Part shown: in pieces, positions 1-8,122 of the stretch
Layout of the letters: each line of letters starts with the position of its first letter
Position numbering within the stretch: the first letter of the stretch is position 1
Source: Ricordea florida
Lineage: Eukaryota; Cnidaria; Anthozoa; Corallimorpharia; Ricordeidae
Direction: 5' to 3'
NCBI GenBank assembly: GCA_949710005.1
Contig: OX453283.1
Coordinates: 26,059,135-26,123,134, forward strand
DNA: 64,000 bases
The notes under the pieces: generated by a model
What the model was told of the DNA's origin: nothing
Seen by the model: only the letters and a program-made list of their open reading frames with translations
Database searches by the model: none
Made by a program: the position numbers and the translations under genes

Positions 1-2
1 AT

Positions 3-2318
3 ATTGAAGAAGAATTTAAGAAAATTTATAAGGATTGCATAAGTTATAATAAAAAAAGATTCAAAAAATTTAGTAAGAAAATGATGACAGAAGTTGATGA
101 AATAAATTATGAAAATGCTACTAACTGTCATATCTGTGAGAAAGAATTGGGCGAAGATAAGGTAATAGATCATTGTCACCTTACAGGAAAGTATAGAGGC
201 GCAGCGCATAAAGATTGCAATTTAAATTATAAGATTCCAAAATTCTTCCCAGTCATAATTCACAATCTTTCGGGGTATGATTCTCATCTATTTATTAATA
301 ATCTTGCAAAAACAGAAGGTAAAATAAAACTAATACCAAATAATGAGGAAAAGTATATTTCTTTCTCAAAAGAGATTGTGGTTGATACCTTCAAAGATAA
401 AAAAAGCGGCGAGATGAAAGATGTTATCAGGGATATCAGGTTCATAGATTCATTAAAATTTATGCCGTCCAGTCTTGATAATTTGTCCGGCAATCTTACT
501 AAATGTGGAAAGTGTGGTGTTTGTAAAGGCGAAATAAAAGGGAGGTGCCTTAATCCTACAGATAAAAACCTGCATGAAATTAAAAAGTATTTTGAAGGCG
601 AAGAATTAAAGTTATTATTGAGAAAGGGGGTTTTCCCATATGATTATCTTGATGATTTTGATAAATTAAATGAAACCCAACTCCCCCCAAAGGCGGCGTT
701 TTACTCAAAACTTAGTGATAAAGATATTTCAGAAGAAGATTATGAACATGCAAAAAAGGTATGGAAAACTTTTAATATGAAAACAATGCGAGATTACCTT
801 AATCTATATCTCAAGTCTGATGTGTTATTATTGGCCGATGTTTTTGAAAACTTTAGAGATGTTTGCCAAAATACCTATAGATTAGATCCTGCTTGGTATT
901 ATACAGCGCCGGGTTTGGCTTGGGATGCTATGTTGAAAAAAACTAAGGTTCAATTGGAGATGATAAATGACATTGATATGCTAATTATGATTGAGAAAGG
1001 TGTTAGAGGGGGCATATCCCAGATATCAAACAGATATGCTAAAGCGAATAACAAATACATGAAAGAATATGATCCTAAAATGGTAGCAAATTATATACAA
1101 TATCTAGATGCAAACAACTTATATGGCGGGGCAATGAGTGAAGCATTACCAACTCATGGTTTAAAATGGATGAGTGAAAATGAGAAAACAAATTGGAGAA
1201 ATATTCCATGTATAGTTGAGGTTGATTTAAAATATCCACGGCATCTTCATGATTTACATAGTGACTATCCGCTTGCCCCGGAAAGAATTAAGGTAAATAG
1301 GGTTGAGAAATTAATACCAAATCTAAACAATAAGAAAAATTATGTTGTTCATCATGAAACACTAAAAAAATATGAAAGTCTAGGATTAGAAGTAACAAAG
1401 ATTCATAGAGGAATTAAATTTGAAGAATCAGCATGGTTGAAACCTTACATAGATTTGAATACCGAAAAAAGGGCTAAAGCAAAGAATGATTTTGAAAAAG
1501 ATTTCTTCAAACTCATGAACAACTCTGTATTTGGGAAAACAATGGAAAATCTTAGAAAAAGGGTTGATATAAGATTGGTTACTAATGAGAAAGAAGCAAG
1601 AAAATTAATATCAAAAGCTAACTATAATCGCCGTACTATTTTTTCTGAAAATCTTATGGCCGTTCATATGAATAAAACGAATATAAAATACAACAAACCT
1701 ATTTACTTAGGAATGTGTATTTTAGATATAAGTAAAGCAATGATGTATGACTTTCATTATAATTATATTAAACCAAAATATGGTGAAAAAGCTAAATTAC
1801 TTATGACAGATACAGATAGTCTTGTATATGATATAGAAACAGAGGATTTTTATATGGATATTGCCCCAGATGTGATGGAAAGGTTTGACACTTCTAATTT
1901 TCCTGTTAACCATCGATCAGGTATTAAGACTGATAAAAACAAAAAAGTAATTGGAAAGTTTAAAGATGAGGCTGGTGGTATAATAATAACAGAATTTGTC
2001 GGTCTACGAGCCAAGCTTTACTCATACAGGATGGATGGGGGTGAAGAGATAAAAAAGGACAAGGGGGTAAAGGCATCAGTAGTAAAAAAGACAATAAGCT
2101 TTAATGATTACAAGGAATGTTTGGATAGTAAAGTAAAGCAGATGAGGGAGATGCAAGTAATAAGAAGTTACAAACATTTTGTTTATACTGAAACCGTTAA
2201 TAAAGTTGCACTATCTGCCGATGATGATAAGAGAATAATTTGTAAAGATGGAAAACATACTTTCCCATATGGTCATTATCTTACCAAAACTGAATCTGGT
2301 GGAAGTTCTGTATCATAA
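3..2318 (+). CDS. pPolB: Protein-primed family-B DNA polymerase (5' end outside window)
   Basis: This replicates the element's DNA from a protein primer. The frame is open to the window edge, so the gene starts further left; numbering here is from the first ATG at 81. A CxxC...DHCH...CN zinc-binding module (C16, C19, H31-H33, C46) precedes exonuclease motif II (NLSGYD, 62-67) and exonuclease motif III (Y243...D247). Polymerase motif A is YLDANNLYGG (341-350), motif B is NNSVFGK (about 480-486) and motif C is DTDS (576-579). The conserved near-terminal YGHY is present. Exonuclease motif I should lie upstream of the window. The last 43 bp overlap the 3' end of the convergent integrase gene. All visible catalytic residues are intact. 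Confidence 0.92.
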   Translation: MEEEFKKIYKDCISYNKKRFKKFSKKMMTEVDEINYENATNCHICEKELGEDKVIDHCHLTGKYRGAAHKDCNLNYKIPKFFPVIIHNLSGYDSHLFINNLAKTEGKIKLIPNNEEKYISFSKEIVVDTFKDKKSGEMKDVIRDIRFIDSLKFMPSSLDNLSGNLTKCGKCGVCKGEIKGRCLNPTDKNLHEIKKYFEGEELKLLLRKGVFPYDYLDDFDKLNETQLPPKAAFYSKLSDKDISEEDYEHAKKVWKTFNMKTMRDYLNLYLKSDVLLLADVFENFRDVCQNTYRLDPAWYYTAPGLAWDAMLKKTKVQLEMINDIDMLIMIEKGVRGGISQISNRYAKANNKYMKEYDPKMVANYIQYLDANNLYGGAMSEALPTHGLKWMSENEKTNWRNIPCIVEVDLKYPRHLHDLHSDYPLAPERIKVNRVEKLIPNLNNKKNYVVHHETLKKYESLGLEVTKIHRGIKFEESAWLKPYIDLNTEKRAKAKNDFEKDFFKLMNNSVFGKTMENLRKRVDIRLVTNEKEARKLISKANYNRRTIFSENLMAVHMNKTNIKYNKPIYLGMCILDISKAMMYDFHYNYIKPKYGEKAKLLMTDTDSLVYDIETEDFYMDIAPDVMERFDTSNFPVNHRSGIKTDKNKKVIGKFKDEAGGIIITEFVGLRAKLYSYRMDGGEEIKKDKGVKASVVKKTISFNDYKECLDSKVKQMREMQVIRSYKHFVYTETVNKVALSADDDKRIICKDGKHTFPYGHYLTKTESGGSSVS

Positions 2319-3295
2319 GGCACAACTTGTAATTCTTCTCTTACAAAACCACGCCTTGGCCCATCAGTTAAATAATATAAAACTGGTTGATTAGGTGTAA
2401 TCATACTTTTAGAAATATCATAAACCTTGATACTCCAAATAGGATCTGTAGCCCTCCTTTTTTCTCCACCTTCAAGTTCGCCCGGAAATAATAAATATCT
2501 AACTTTAATAATAGGTGGTAATCTAACCTCATCAAGCCCAACCACGCGTTGGTAATTTTTGGGTTTAATATCAACCTCTTTCATTTTTATAGCCTTAACA
2601 GGCTCTTTACCAGTTATTCTAGTTGGTGTATTATTCAAAGTTTTCAAAATATCTGGTAATCTTTTCACCCATACCCTTGATCGATCATCACTAATCATTT
2701 CTTGCGCATATTGATGACTAAATAATTTTTCTCCTAATATTCTGTTTGCGTTTTCTACAAATGCTTGGGCTCTATGATTACCAGCTTCACTTCTTTGAAT
2801 TCTCACATTATGGTAATTCATGAGTTTACTAACTTCTCCCATAAATTCTTTCCCGGGATCAACCATTAATGTTTTAGGGTATTTCAATCTTCTAGAATAT
2901 ATTTTCTTAAAAGCTTCTGATATCTCTCGACTTTCTTTTGAGGTTAATGGCTCTGCATCTTTATATCTCGAGGCGATATCAACCACAACTAACGCATATT
3001 TATATGTTTTTCTTCCGACTCTATCATGCGGTAAAAATAATAAATCTGCTTGGTGAATCTGATTGGGCTTATCCACAGTCCAGTGCGGCCTAGGTATATA
3101 TTTAGGCGCGGGTAGATAGATTTGCCATATTGCTTGTTTTTGCAACCATTGTTTTGCATCATTTTCACTTATCTTCACTTCATGGGCAGGCTTCGCCCGA
3201 TTCGCTTTCTCGGCTAATTTAGAAATTGCAGAATATCCTTTCCAATATCCTTCAGTTGAATAATATATTTTTGAGAGTATATTTTCGTTGTTCAT
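2276..3295 (-). CDS. INT: Polinton integrase (DDE, rve family)
   Basis: This 339-residue protein would insert the element into host DNA. The catalytic triad is visible: D84 in HQADLLFL, D146 in LMVDPGKEF and E181 in AFVENANRIL. The core is followed by a basic C-terminal region with a conserved RRATDPIWSIKVY stretch and a GFVREELQVVP tail typical of Polinton integrases. No chromodomain is evident. It is encoded opposite to the polymerase and the capsid genes. Its 3' end overlaps the polymerase and its 5' end shares a 32-bp divergent promoter region with the small gene at 3327. It resembles the C. elegans transposon-derived integrase family (F54H12.3 type) by recollection. Confidence 0.92.
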   Translation of the reverse strand: MNNENILSKIYYSTEGYWKGYSAISKLAEKANRAKPAHEVKISENDAKQWLQKQAIWQIYLPAPKYIPRPHWTVDKPNQIHQADLLFLPHDRVGRKTYKYALVVVDIASRYKDAEPLTSKESREISEAFKKIYSRRLKYPKTLMVDPGKEFMGEVSKLMNYHNVRIQRSEAGNHRAQAFVENANRILGEKLFSHQYAQEMISDDRSRVWVKRLPDILKTLNNTPTRITGKEPVKAIKMKEVDIKPKNYQRVVGLDEVRLPPIIKVRYLLFPGELEGGEKRRATDPIWSIKVYDISKSMITPNQPVLYYLTDGPRRGFVREELQVVPYDTELPPDSVLVR

Positions 3296-3311
3296 TTAAA
3301 AATAAACAAAT

Positions 3312-3328
3312 TATCTTATAAATCAAAT
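3312..3328. promoter_or_regulatory. Divergent promoter box shared by integrase and small plus-strand gene
   Basis: Read on the plus strand this is TATCTTATAAATC, the same box that precedes the capsid gene, and it ends at the ATG of the 63-residue gene. Read on the minus strand it is ATTTGATTTATAAG, matching the boxes upstream of the other minus-strand genes. One sequence may therefore serve both directions. The promoter role is inferred from recurrence and position only. Confidence 0.5.
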
Positions 3329-3518
3329 GGTGTCGGAAGAAGAAAAAATAAAATTTACCGAATACCAAATCAACATTATGAAAAAAATTATTAGAAAAAA
3401 AATTCTGTATATGGAAGATGGCGATCAAATTTTTAATGTTTTAATTTTAATTCCTGAGGCGAGAGAAGGTTTATTAAAACATATTTCCAAGTTAGAAAAT
3501 AGGACAACACAGGTTTAA
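3327..3518 (+). CDS. Small helical charged protein, function unknown
   Basis: A 63-residue protein, rich in Lys, Ile and Glu, predicted helical, with no cysteine and no membrane segment. I do not recognise it. It begins the plus-strand series that continues into the capsid gene 29 bp downstream. Support for its being real comes from its own TATCTTATAAAT box ending at the start codon and from the identical box in front of the next gene. Confidence 0.6.
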   Translation: MVSEEEKIKFTEYQINIMKKIIRKKILYMEDGDQIFNVLILIPEAREGLLKHISKLENRTTQV

Positions 3519-3531
3519 AGGTTAACCAAAG

Positions 3532-3543
3532 TATCTTATAAAT
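3532..3543 (+). promoter_or_regulatory. Late-type box upstream of capsid gene (TATCTTATAAAT)
   Basis: The 12-base box is identical to the one at 3312-3323 and lies 4 bases before the capsid ATG. It fits an AT-rich core-promoter signal for virion genes. Role inferred. Confidence 0.5.
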
Positions 3544-3547
3544 TACA

Positions 3548-4786
3548 ATGACGTCTGAAAAAATTAATCCAAACAGAATTCCCAAAGAGCCATTCGGTTT
3601 GAAAGCAGAATCAACATTGAATAGAATTACTCTCAACCCATCCACAGCCAGTCCAGGAGAAACATTATATATAAATATTCCAAAACTTTCTGAGAATTTG
3701 GTGATTGTGCCCGGAAGTGTATCTCTTCTATTTGATTTAGATGTTGAGGGTCATGCGAATAACACAGTTGTGAATAATGTGGGCCGTAATCTTGTAACCA
3801 GACTGAAAGTTCTTTTTGGAGGAGAAACATTGCAAGATACTCAAGGATATGATTTATTTCAAACATATCATGATTTATTCTTAACTGAAGAAGAGCGCGA
3901 AGATAGATTAAAACAAGGTATTTCTTCTCTAAATATTAGAAAACTTAGAACAAAATCTGGGGACGCAAAAACACAAGATGCAAAAGAAGTTGCTCTCGCT
4001 AATGTTCATGGTTCAAAGTATAGAATACCAATAAATCATCCTATTCTAAACGATCATGGTGTTTTTTATCCGAAAGCGTTGGAAAATCATCTTATATTTG
4101 AGATTACACTTGCACCAATTAATAATATTCTTATTTATTCTGATACAACTAAAGTACCATCATATTCAATCAAAAACTTAGAGTTAGAATATTCTTCAAT
4201 TTCTAGCGAATACTTAGCCCGCGAGGCCCAAGCAGCTTACCAAGTTGGTAAAGGATTCTTTTATGAAAATGTTACCTTGCACAAAACTTTTACATTTTCC
4301 ATTGGCGGTGATGGGGTCATTAATCAGCATATTAATTTACCGAGAAGATCAATGACAGGAATATTGTTTTTGTTTTTATTACCTCAAGCTGCAGGGGTAA
4401 GAGATTCTGAAAATTTTTATAATCCAGGCATATCTTCCGTTGAAATTGATGTTGATGGTGTGCCAAATAGAATATACTCTAGAGGAATGATTCCGTCCGA
4501 TCTTTGGGAATCCGTGAAAAAAAGATTCCAACCAACGGGAGAACAAATTTCATTGAAAGAAAAAGAATTTTACGCGGATAAGTTTGCTCTTTGGGTTGAT
4601 ACTAGAACTCATCCAGATAATGATATTCATGGCGGCGGACTTGCTCTAAATAATACGCATGATGGTGTAAAAATAGAAATTAAAAGGAAACAAGGCGGAA
4701 CTGGAATCGTAACTTGTCATATGTTTGTTGTAGCAGATGCAATGATGGAGATTATGAATTCAAGTTTGAGATCAATTAAGTACTGA
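3548..4786 (+). CDS. MCP: Probable Polinton major capsid protein (double jelly-roll)
   Basis: A 412-residue protein, beta-rich, without membrane segments or signal peptide. Its position directly before the packaging ATPase and its length match the Polinton major capsid gene. The sequence resembles the F54H12.2-like family of animal Polintons, as far as I can recall, with a conserved N-terminal VVNNVGRNLVTRL block (about residues 76-88) and a C-terminal DGVKIEIKR block. The double jelly-roll fold cannot be shown from sequence reading alone; it follows from family membership. The frame is undamaged. A structure prediction giving two tandem jelly rolls would settle it; if it failed, a different virion protein is the main alternative. 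Confidence 0.68.
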   Translation: MTSEKINPNRIPKEPFGLKAESTLNRITLNPSTASPGETLYINIPKLSENLVIVPGSVSLLFDLDVEGHANNTVVNNVGRNLVTRLKVLFGGETLQDTQGYDLFQTYHDLFLTEEEREDRLKQGISSLNIRKLRTKSGDAKTQDAKEVALANVHGSKYRIPINHPILNDHGVFYPKALENHLIFEITLAPINNILIYSDTTKVPSYSIKNLELEYSSISSEYLAREAQAAYQVGKGFFYENVTLHKTFTFSIGGDGVINQHINLPRRSMTGILFLFLLPQAAGVRDSENFYNPGISSVEIDVDGVPNRIYSRGMIPSDLWESVKKRFQPTGEQISLKEKEFYADKFALWVDTRTHPDNDIHGGGLALNNTHDGVKIEIKRKQGGTGIVTCHMFVVADAMMEIMNSSLRSIKY

Positions 4787-4797
4787 CCGAAGGGAAG

Positions 4798-4808
4798 AAT
4801 CTAAAAAC
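4798..4808 (+). promoter_or_regulatory. Late-type box AATCTAAAAAC upstream of ATPase
   Basis: The box is 8 bases before the ATPase ATG. It shares the TCTAAA core with the boxes at 6005, 8090, 9836 and 11500. An upstream ATG at 4812 is closed by a stop after two codons, so the start at 4817 is preferred. Confidence 0.5.
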
Positions 4809-4816
4809 ATAATGTT

Positions 4817-5458
4817 ATGATACAAAAAATCATGGAAGATTTACGAGATAAAATACCATTCCATTGTATTATAACAGGACCCACAAATTGCGGAAAAACA
4901 AAGTACTTAATTGAACAGCTCCGTGGACCTTTCCGGAAAGTTTTTGAATATATTGTGTTAATTTGCCCGACTTATTCTAAAAATAAAACATATCATAATT
5001 TTGCTCGAGGAGATGAACATTTTTATGTATTATCTCCAGATGCTAGTAACATTGATGAGATTAATGAGTTACTAACTGTTTGTCAAACATTATTCTCCGG
5101 CACAAATACACTAATAATTCTAGATGATTGCGCCGTATCCACTGATCTGAAGAAAAGATCTAATAAGTTTATAGATTTGGCATTTTCCGGTAGGCATCAT
5201 GGATTATCAGTTTGGGTTCTAACCCAGCAATTAACTTCAATAGCAAAGCCATTCCGAGAAAATGTTGCCTGCGTTGTTACTTTCCATAATCCATCGCAGA
5301 AAGGCATGAAAATGTTTTTCGAGGATTACGGCGGTGATTTGGATTATGAATTGGGTAAAAAGTTTATGCATCTCCTGAAAACAGAAAAATATTCTAGGTT
5401 ATGTTTGAGTTTGCGATACCCATTTAATTGCTATTTAGAGATTCCCGAAGTGATTTAA
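4817..5458 (+). CDS. ATP: Genome-packaging ATPase (A32/FtsK-HerA type)
   Basis: This 213-residue P-loop ATPase would pump DNA into capsids. Walker A is GPTNCGKT at residues 21-28 and Walker B is LIILDD at 99-104. A following SVWVLTQQ segment matches the sensor region of A32-like packaging ATPases. The length is typical for Polintons. It follows the capsid gene by 30 bp and precedes the next gene by 6 bp, consistent with a morphogenesis block. All motif residues are intact. Confidence 0.9.
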   Translation: MIQKIMEDLRDKIPFHCIITGPTNCGKTKYLIEQLRGPFRKVFEYIVLICPTYSKNKTYHNFARGDEHFYVLSPDASNIDEINELLTVCQTLFSGTNTLIILDDCAVSTDLKKRSNKFIDLAFSGRHHGLSVWVLTQQLTSIAKPFRENVACVVTFHNPSQKGMKMFFEDYGGDLDYELGKKFMHLLKTEKYSRLCLSLRYPFNCYLEIPEVI

Positions 5459-5464
5459 CAAAAG

Positions 5465-6001
5465 ATGGCGAATATTGATGATTATATTAAAGAAAATACC
5501 GGCCAACCTAATGGAGAAACGGTAAAGGATGATAATGAACTTGAAATAAAACAAGAATCACTTGCCATTCTCGCGGCCTTAGGAACAACAAAGGAATATT
5601 TGGGGGTTGAAATGAGTCTGGGTGATATAAAGAAATTATCTGCAAAAGATGTTGAAAAATATTTTAATCGTTATCAAGCGGTAATGGGTAAAAAAATTAA
5701 CGGTGGATTGGTAGATTCGTCCCTTCAATTAGTTTCAAAACTTATTTCATATTTAGTTCCAGTTGATGATATAGAATCTCTTTGCAATGATTTGAAGAAT
5801 GATGATTTGGTAAATCGTGAATTAACAAACATTGTTGGGTTATTAGCATTGAAAGCAGGAAGATTGGCAGCACTTGCTAGCGGGCTATTTCAAGTAGCTA
5901 AACACGTTAAATTCAACAAAAATCAACAATTTTCAGTAAATTCTAACAAAACTGAACAGGAAACTAAGCAGTCTACTGAAGGTGTTGATACAGTATATTA
6001 A
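5465..6001 (+). CDS. Conserved-looking Polinton protein, function unknown
   Basis: A 178-residue soluble protein with an acidic N terminus, a helical middle and a polar Gln/Asn/Thr-rich tail. A moderately hydrophobic helix near residues 118-145 (rich in Leu, Ala and Gly) could contact membrane or protein. I do not recognise a domain. It starts 6 bp after the ATPase stop with no box of its own, so it probably shares the ATPase transcript and is likely a virion or assembly component. Confidence 0.75.
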   Translation: MANIDDYIKENTGQPNGETVKDDNELEIKQESLAILAALGTTKEYLGVEMSLGDIKKLSAKDVEKYFNRYQAVMGKKINGGLVDSSLQLVSKLISYLVPVDDIESLCNDLKNDDLVNRELTNIVGLLALKAGRLAALASGLFQVAKHVKFNKNQQFSVNSNKTEQETKQSTEGVDTVY

Positions 6002-6004
6002 ACA

Positions 6005-6033
6005 GATCTAAAAACTTATTTGTTGCATCTAAA
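6005..6033 (+). promoter_or_regulatory. Two TCTAAA boxes upstream of the 142-residue gene
   Basis: GATCTAAAAAC lies at 6005-6015 and CATCTAAA at 6026-6033, the latter 5 bases before the ATG. Both carry the TCTAAA core of the plus-strand set. Which is used cannot be told from sequence. Confidence 0.45.
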
Positions 6034-6038
6034 TAACA

Positions 6039-6467
6039 ATGTCTGAACAAAATGAACAAAGCGCAGGAGGAGATGTGGAGCAAATTACAGCCGATCCCAA
6101 ACCAGATACTAAAAAGAGGGAAAAAGATCCTAAAAAAGTAGCGGCTGGTAGGAAATTAGCCGAATATAATAAAAAAGCAAAAGAAGCATTAGCTAGGGAG
6201 ATGAAACGAAACGAAAATACAGAAATAGATTATAATCAAGAAAAGTCAAACAATGAAGCGAAATCATGGCTTCCAGAGTTATCTTTTACTACTGTTTTAT
6301 CCGTTATTGGATTGGGGTTTACAGCATTTGATCTTTTTATGAGATATCGGGAAAAAGCGAGAGATGAATATTCCAATAGGATAGTTGATTTATCGCAAGT
6401 TCCGCAATTACCAAAACCCTCAAAAATTCCATTGCATTTAACCCCCAAATCTTTAGGAATGGAATAA
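6039..6467 (+). CDS. Single-pass membrane protein with basic N terminus, unknown
   Basis: A 142-residue protein. The first 65 residues are rich in Lys and Glu, then one hydrophobic segment (about 81-103) precedes a basic stop-transfer RYREKAR. The C terminus is proline-rich. I do not recognise it. Position among virion-type genes suggests a minor virion or membrane-interacting protein. Confidence 0.7.
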   Translation: MSEQNEQSAGGDVEQITADPKPDTKKREKDPKKVAAGRKLAEYNKKAKEALAREMKRNENTEIDYNQEKSNNEAKSWLPELSFTTVLSVIGLGFTAFDLFMRYREKARDEYSNRIVDLSQVPQLPKPSKIPLHLTPKSLGME

Positions 6468-6476
6468 TCTCAAAAG
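6466..6476 (+). promoter_or_regulatory. Degenerate late-type box (AATCTCAAAAG)
   Basis: A variant of AATCTAAAGAT 36 bases before the 72-residue gene. It is weaker than the others and may be fortuitous. Confidence 0.25.
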
Positions 6477-6512
6477 TCATTTAAAAGTTTCTCAATGATA
6501 CAGTAAAAAATC

Positions 6513-6731
6513 ATGTCAACTGAAAACAAACTTGTGAAAACTGTAACTGATTCTGCGGTACTTATCGGATTAGGAGCGGGGGTTGGTTATGTGGCAAAAA
6601 AGGTAATGAAAGAATCATTTTTGAGCGATCCATCCTCAAGTATTACAAATTACGCAAAATGGGTTGCTGTATTATCCGGAAGCATGTATCTTAAAACATA
6701 TTTAGAGGATCAAAAGATTTTACCAAAATAA
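6513..6731 (+). CDS. Small two-segment membrane protein, unknown
   Basis: A 72-residue protein with a glycine-rich hydrophobic stretch near residues 14-30 and a second near 48-62. No recognised domain. The next gene begins 4 bp after its stop, so the two are probably co-expressed. The small size and glycine-rich helix recall minor membrane proteins of Polintons and adenoviruses, but this is only an analogy. Confidence 0.65.
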   Translation: MSTENKLVKTVTDSAVLIGLGAGVGYVAKKVMKESFLSDPSSSITNYAKWVAVLSGSMYLKTYLEDQKILPK

Positions 6732-6735
6732 AATT

Positions 6736-7128
6736 ATGGCGACATTAGCAATGATGGCGATAGGAGCAGTATTGAACGCAACAGCATTTACCGGAGGAAA
6801 TATTCTTGCAAAATATATATCTGGACGAAATGTTGATACAGAAAAAATACGACACGATAAAGCAATGGAAAAATATCAAAGAGATTACGCAGAATATCAG
6901 GAAAAAAGACAAAAAATGCTTGATTGGGAAATGAAGAAAAAAGATGAAAAATATCAGGCATCAAAAAATATTTCTACTACAAATCAGGCTTTTGAATTGT
7001 ATGGTCAAATGCAAGAACCCAAATTTTCAGATTATTACAAACCAAGCGATGGTCAAAAGACTGGGGAAATGGTATATGTTGGAGCCGGAATGTTAGGTTT
7101 GGGTTACGCAGTAAGTAAAATATTATAA
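6736..7128 (+). CDS. Membrane-associated protein with hydrophobic ends, unknown
   Basis: A 130-residue protein with a hydrophobic N terminus (about 1-28), a charged coiled-coil-like middle rich in Lys, Tyr and Glu (about 34-80) and a glycine-rich hydrophobic C terminus (about 112-130). No recognised domain. It is the last gene of this plus-strand run and is followed by a hairpin that separates it from the convergent gene at 7185-8024. Confidence 0.68.
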   Translation: MATLAMMAIGAVLNATAFTGGNILAKYISGRNVDTEKIRHDKAMEKYQRDYAEYQEKRQKMLDWEMKKKDEKYQASKNISTTNQAFELYGQMQEPKFSDYYKPSDGQKTGEMVYVGAGMLGLGYAVSKIL

Positions 7129-7138
7129 ATTATTATGT

Positions 7139-7171
7139 TGTTATGTAACCAGTAATTTTAGTTATATAACA
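7139..7171. terminator. Hairpin between convergent genes (copy 1)
   Basis: Arms TGTTATGTAAC (7139-7149) and GTTATATAACA (7161-7171) pair over 11 bp with one G-T wobble and an 11-nt loop. It sits between the ends of convergent genes and is nearly identical to the hairpin at 12173-12205. The recurrence and position suggest transcript 3'-end formation in both directions. Giant viruses of the mimivirus group form 3' ends at hairpins; the link here is inference. Confidence 0.6.
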
Positions 7172-7184
7172 TAAGGTATTATGA

Positions 7185-8024
7185 TTAGTTGTCCACCAAA
7201 TTAAAACTCCACATTGAGCTTACAGAATCAGAATCTTCATCATAACCAATATAGGAAGAAGCAGATTCTCCGTCAGAAATAATTACTTCTTCATTATATT
7301 TTTTGCGTGGAGCTAATCTTTTAATTTCTTTTTTCGTTTCAACAAGCGCATCATAAAGTTTTACTTGTAAAGAAATACATCTACCAATAAATATTGATTC
7401 AATTTTGATTGAACACTCTGCGTAGCAACCTTTATTGATTAAATCTTTGGGGTTTATTGTTTCATTGCAATCCTCACTTCTAATATCGTAAAATTTTGTA
7501 AGAATTTCACCTTTTTTGTATGAAATTAATTTTGGATATAATGTTGGCCCTCTATCAGGAACTCTTTGCATACAAGGTTTGTTTTTACCATCTTCAATTT
7601 TTTCCATTTTCCAATATAGAGGATTTAAACCTCCCTTTGTTTTGGTGAGATCAGATCTTTTCAACTCAAATCTATCAATTTCTTCTTTATTTTCTATAAT
7701 ATGATCAATGCAACAATCTACTATTTCATCAAATTTTTCTATCCATTTTTTCTCTTCATTAGTGGGTCTATTTCCACTCCATAAACATAAGGGAAAAGAA
7801 TAAGTTGAAAAACTTTCAGAAACTCCAAATGAATACAAACGGCTAGTTGGAATAACTAATTCTCCCTTAGTTCCATCTTCATTTTTTGAAAAAATTTTAA
7901 TTCGTCTAAATTCTACTTTTGGTTTTTTATCTGGAACTTCGCCTAAAATTGGTTTAGAAAAGATCATACTTTTCTTAGGATCATAATTATTAATATCTAT
8001 TAATTGGGTATTTTCGTTCATCAT
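7185..8024 (-). CDS. DUF2738-like protein, putative viral ssDNA-binding protein
   Basis: A 279-residue soluble protein. The region from about residue 62 (SRLYSFGVSESF) to about 236, including ESIFIGRCISLQVKLYDALV, matches my recollection of DUF2738, a family of large DNA viruses thought to be an OB-fold single-stranded DNA-binding protein. The C-terminal 35 residues are acidic and Ser-rich, as in many viral SSBs. It lies on the minus strand between two virion-type blocks and has an AAAATTGATTTAAA box upstream, consistent with an early replication role. An HHpred hit to DUF2738 would confirm; without it the protein is unknown. The frame is intact. Confidence 0.52.
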   Translation of the reverse strand: MMNENTQLIDINNYDPKKSMIFSKPILGEVPDKKPKVEFRRIKIFSKNEDGTKGELVIPTSRLYSFGVSESFSTYSFPLCLWSGNRPTNEEKKWIEKFDEIVDCCIDHIIENKEEIDRFELKRSDLTKTKGGLNPLYWKMEKIEDGKNKPCMQRVPDRGPTLYPKLISYKKGEILTKFYDIRSEDCNETINPKDLINKGCYAECSIKIESIFIGRCISLQVKLYDALVETKKEIKRLAPRKKYNEEVIISDGESASSYIGYDEDSDSVSSMWSFNLVDN

Positions 8025-8053
8025 TTTAATTTCTGTATTTTATTTTCTTATTT

Positions 8054-8067
8054 TTTAAATCAATTTT
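8054..8067 (-). promoter_or_regulatory. Early-type box AAAATTGATTTAAA
   Basis: This lies on the minus strand 30 bases before the ATG of the 279-residue gene. It contains the exact AAAATTGA octamer known as the early promoter of mimivirus-type viruses and is identical over 14 bases to the box at 12769-12782. Confidence 0.6.
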
Positions 8068-8089
8068 GATTTTATTTCCGACTCTAGGT

Positions 8090-8100
8090 AATCTAAAGAT
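8090..8100 (+). promoter_or_regulatory. Late-type box AATCTAAAGAT
   Basis: It lies 22 bases before the ATG at 8123 and is identical over 11 bases to boxes at 9836 and 11500. It is back-to-back with the early-type box of the divergent gene. Confidence 0.6.
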
Positions 8101-8122
8101 TTCTTACTGATGAGTAAAAATC

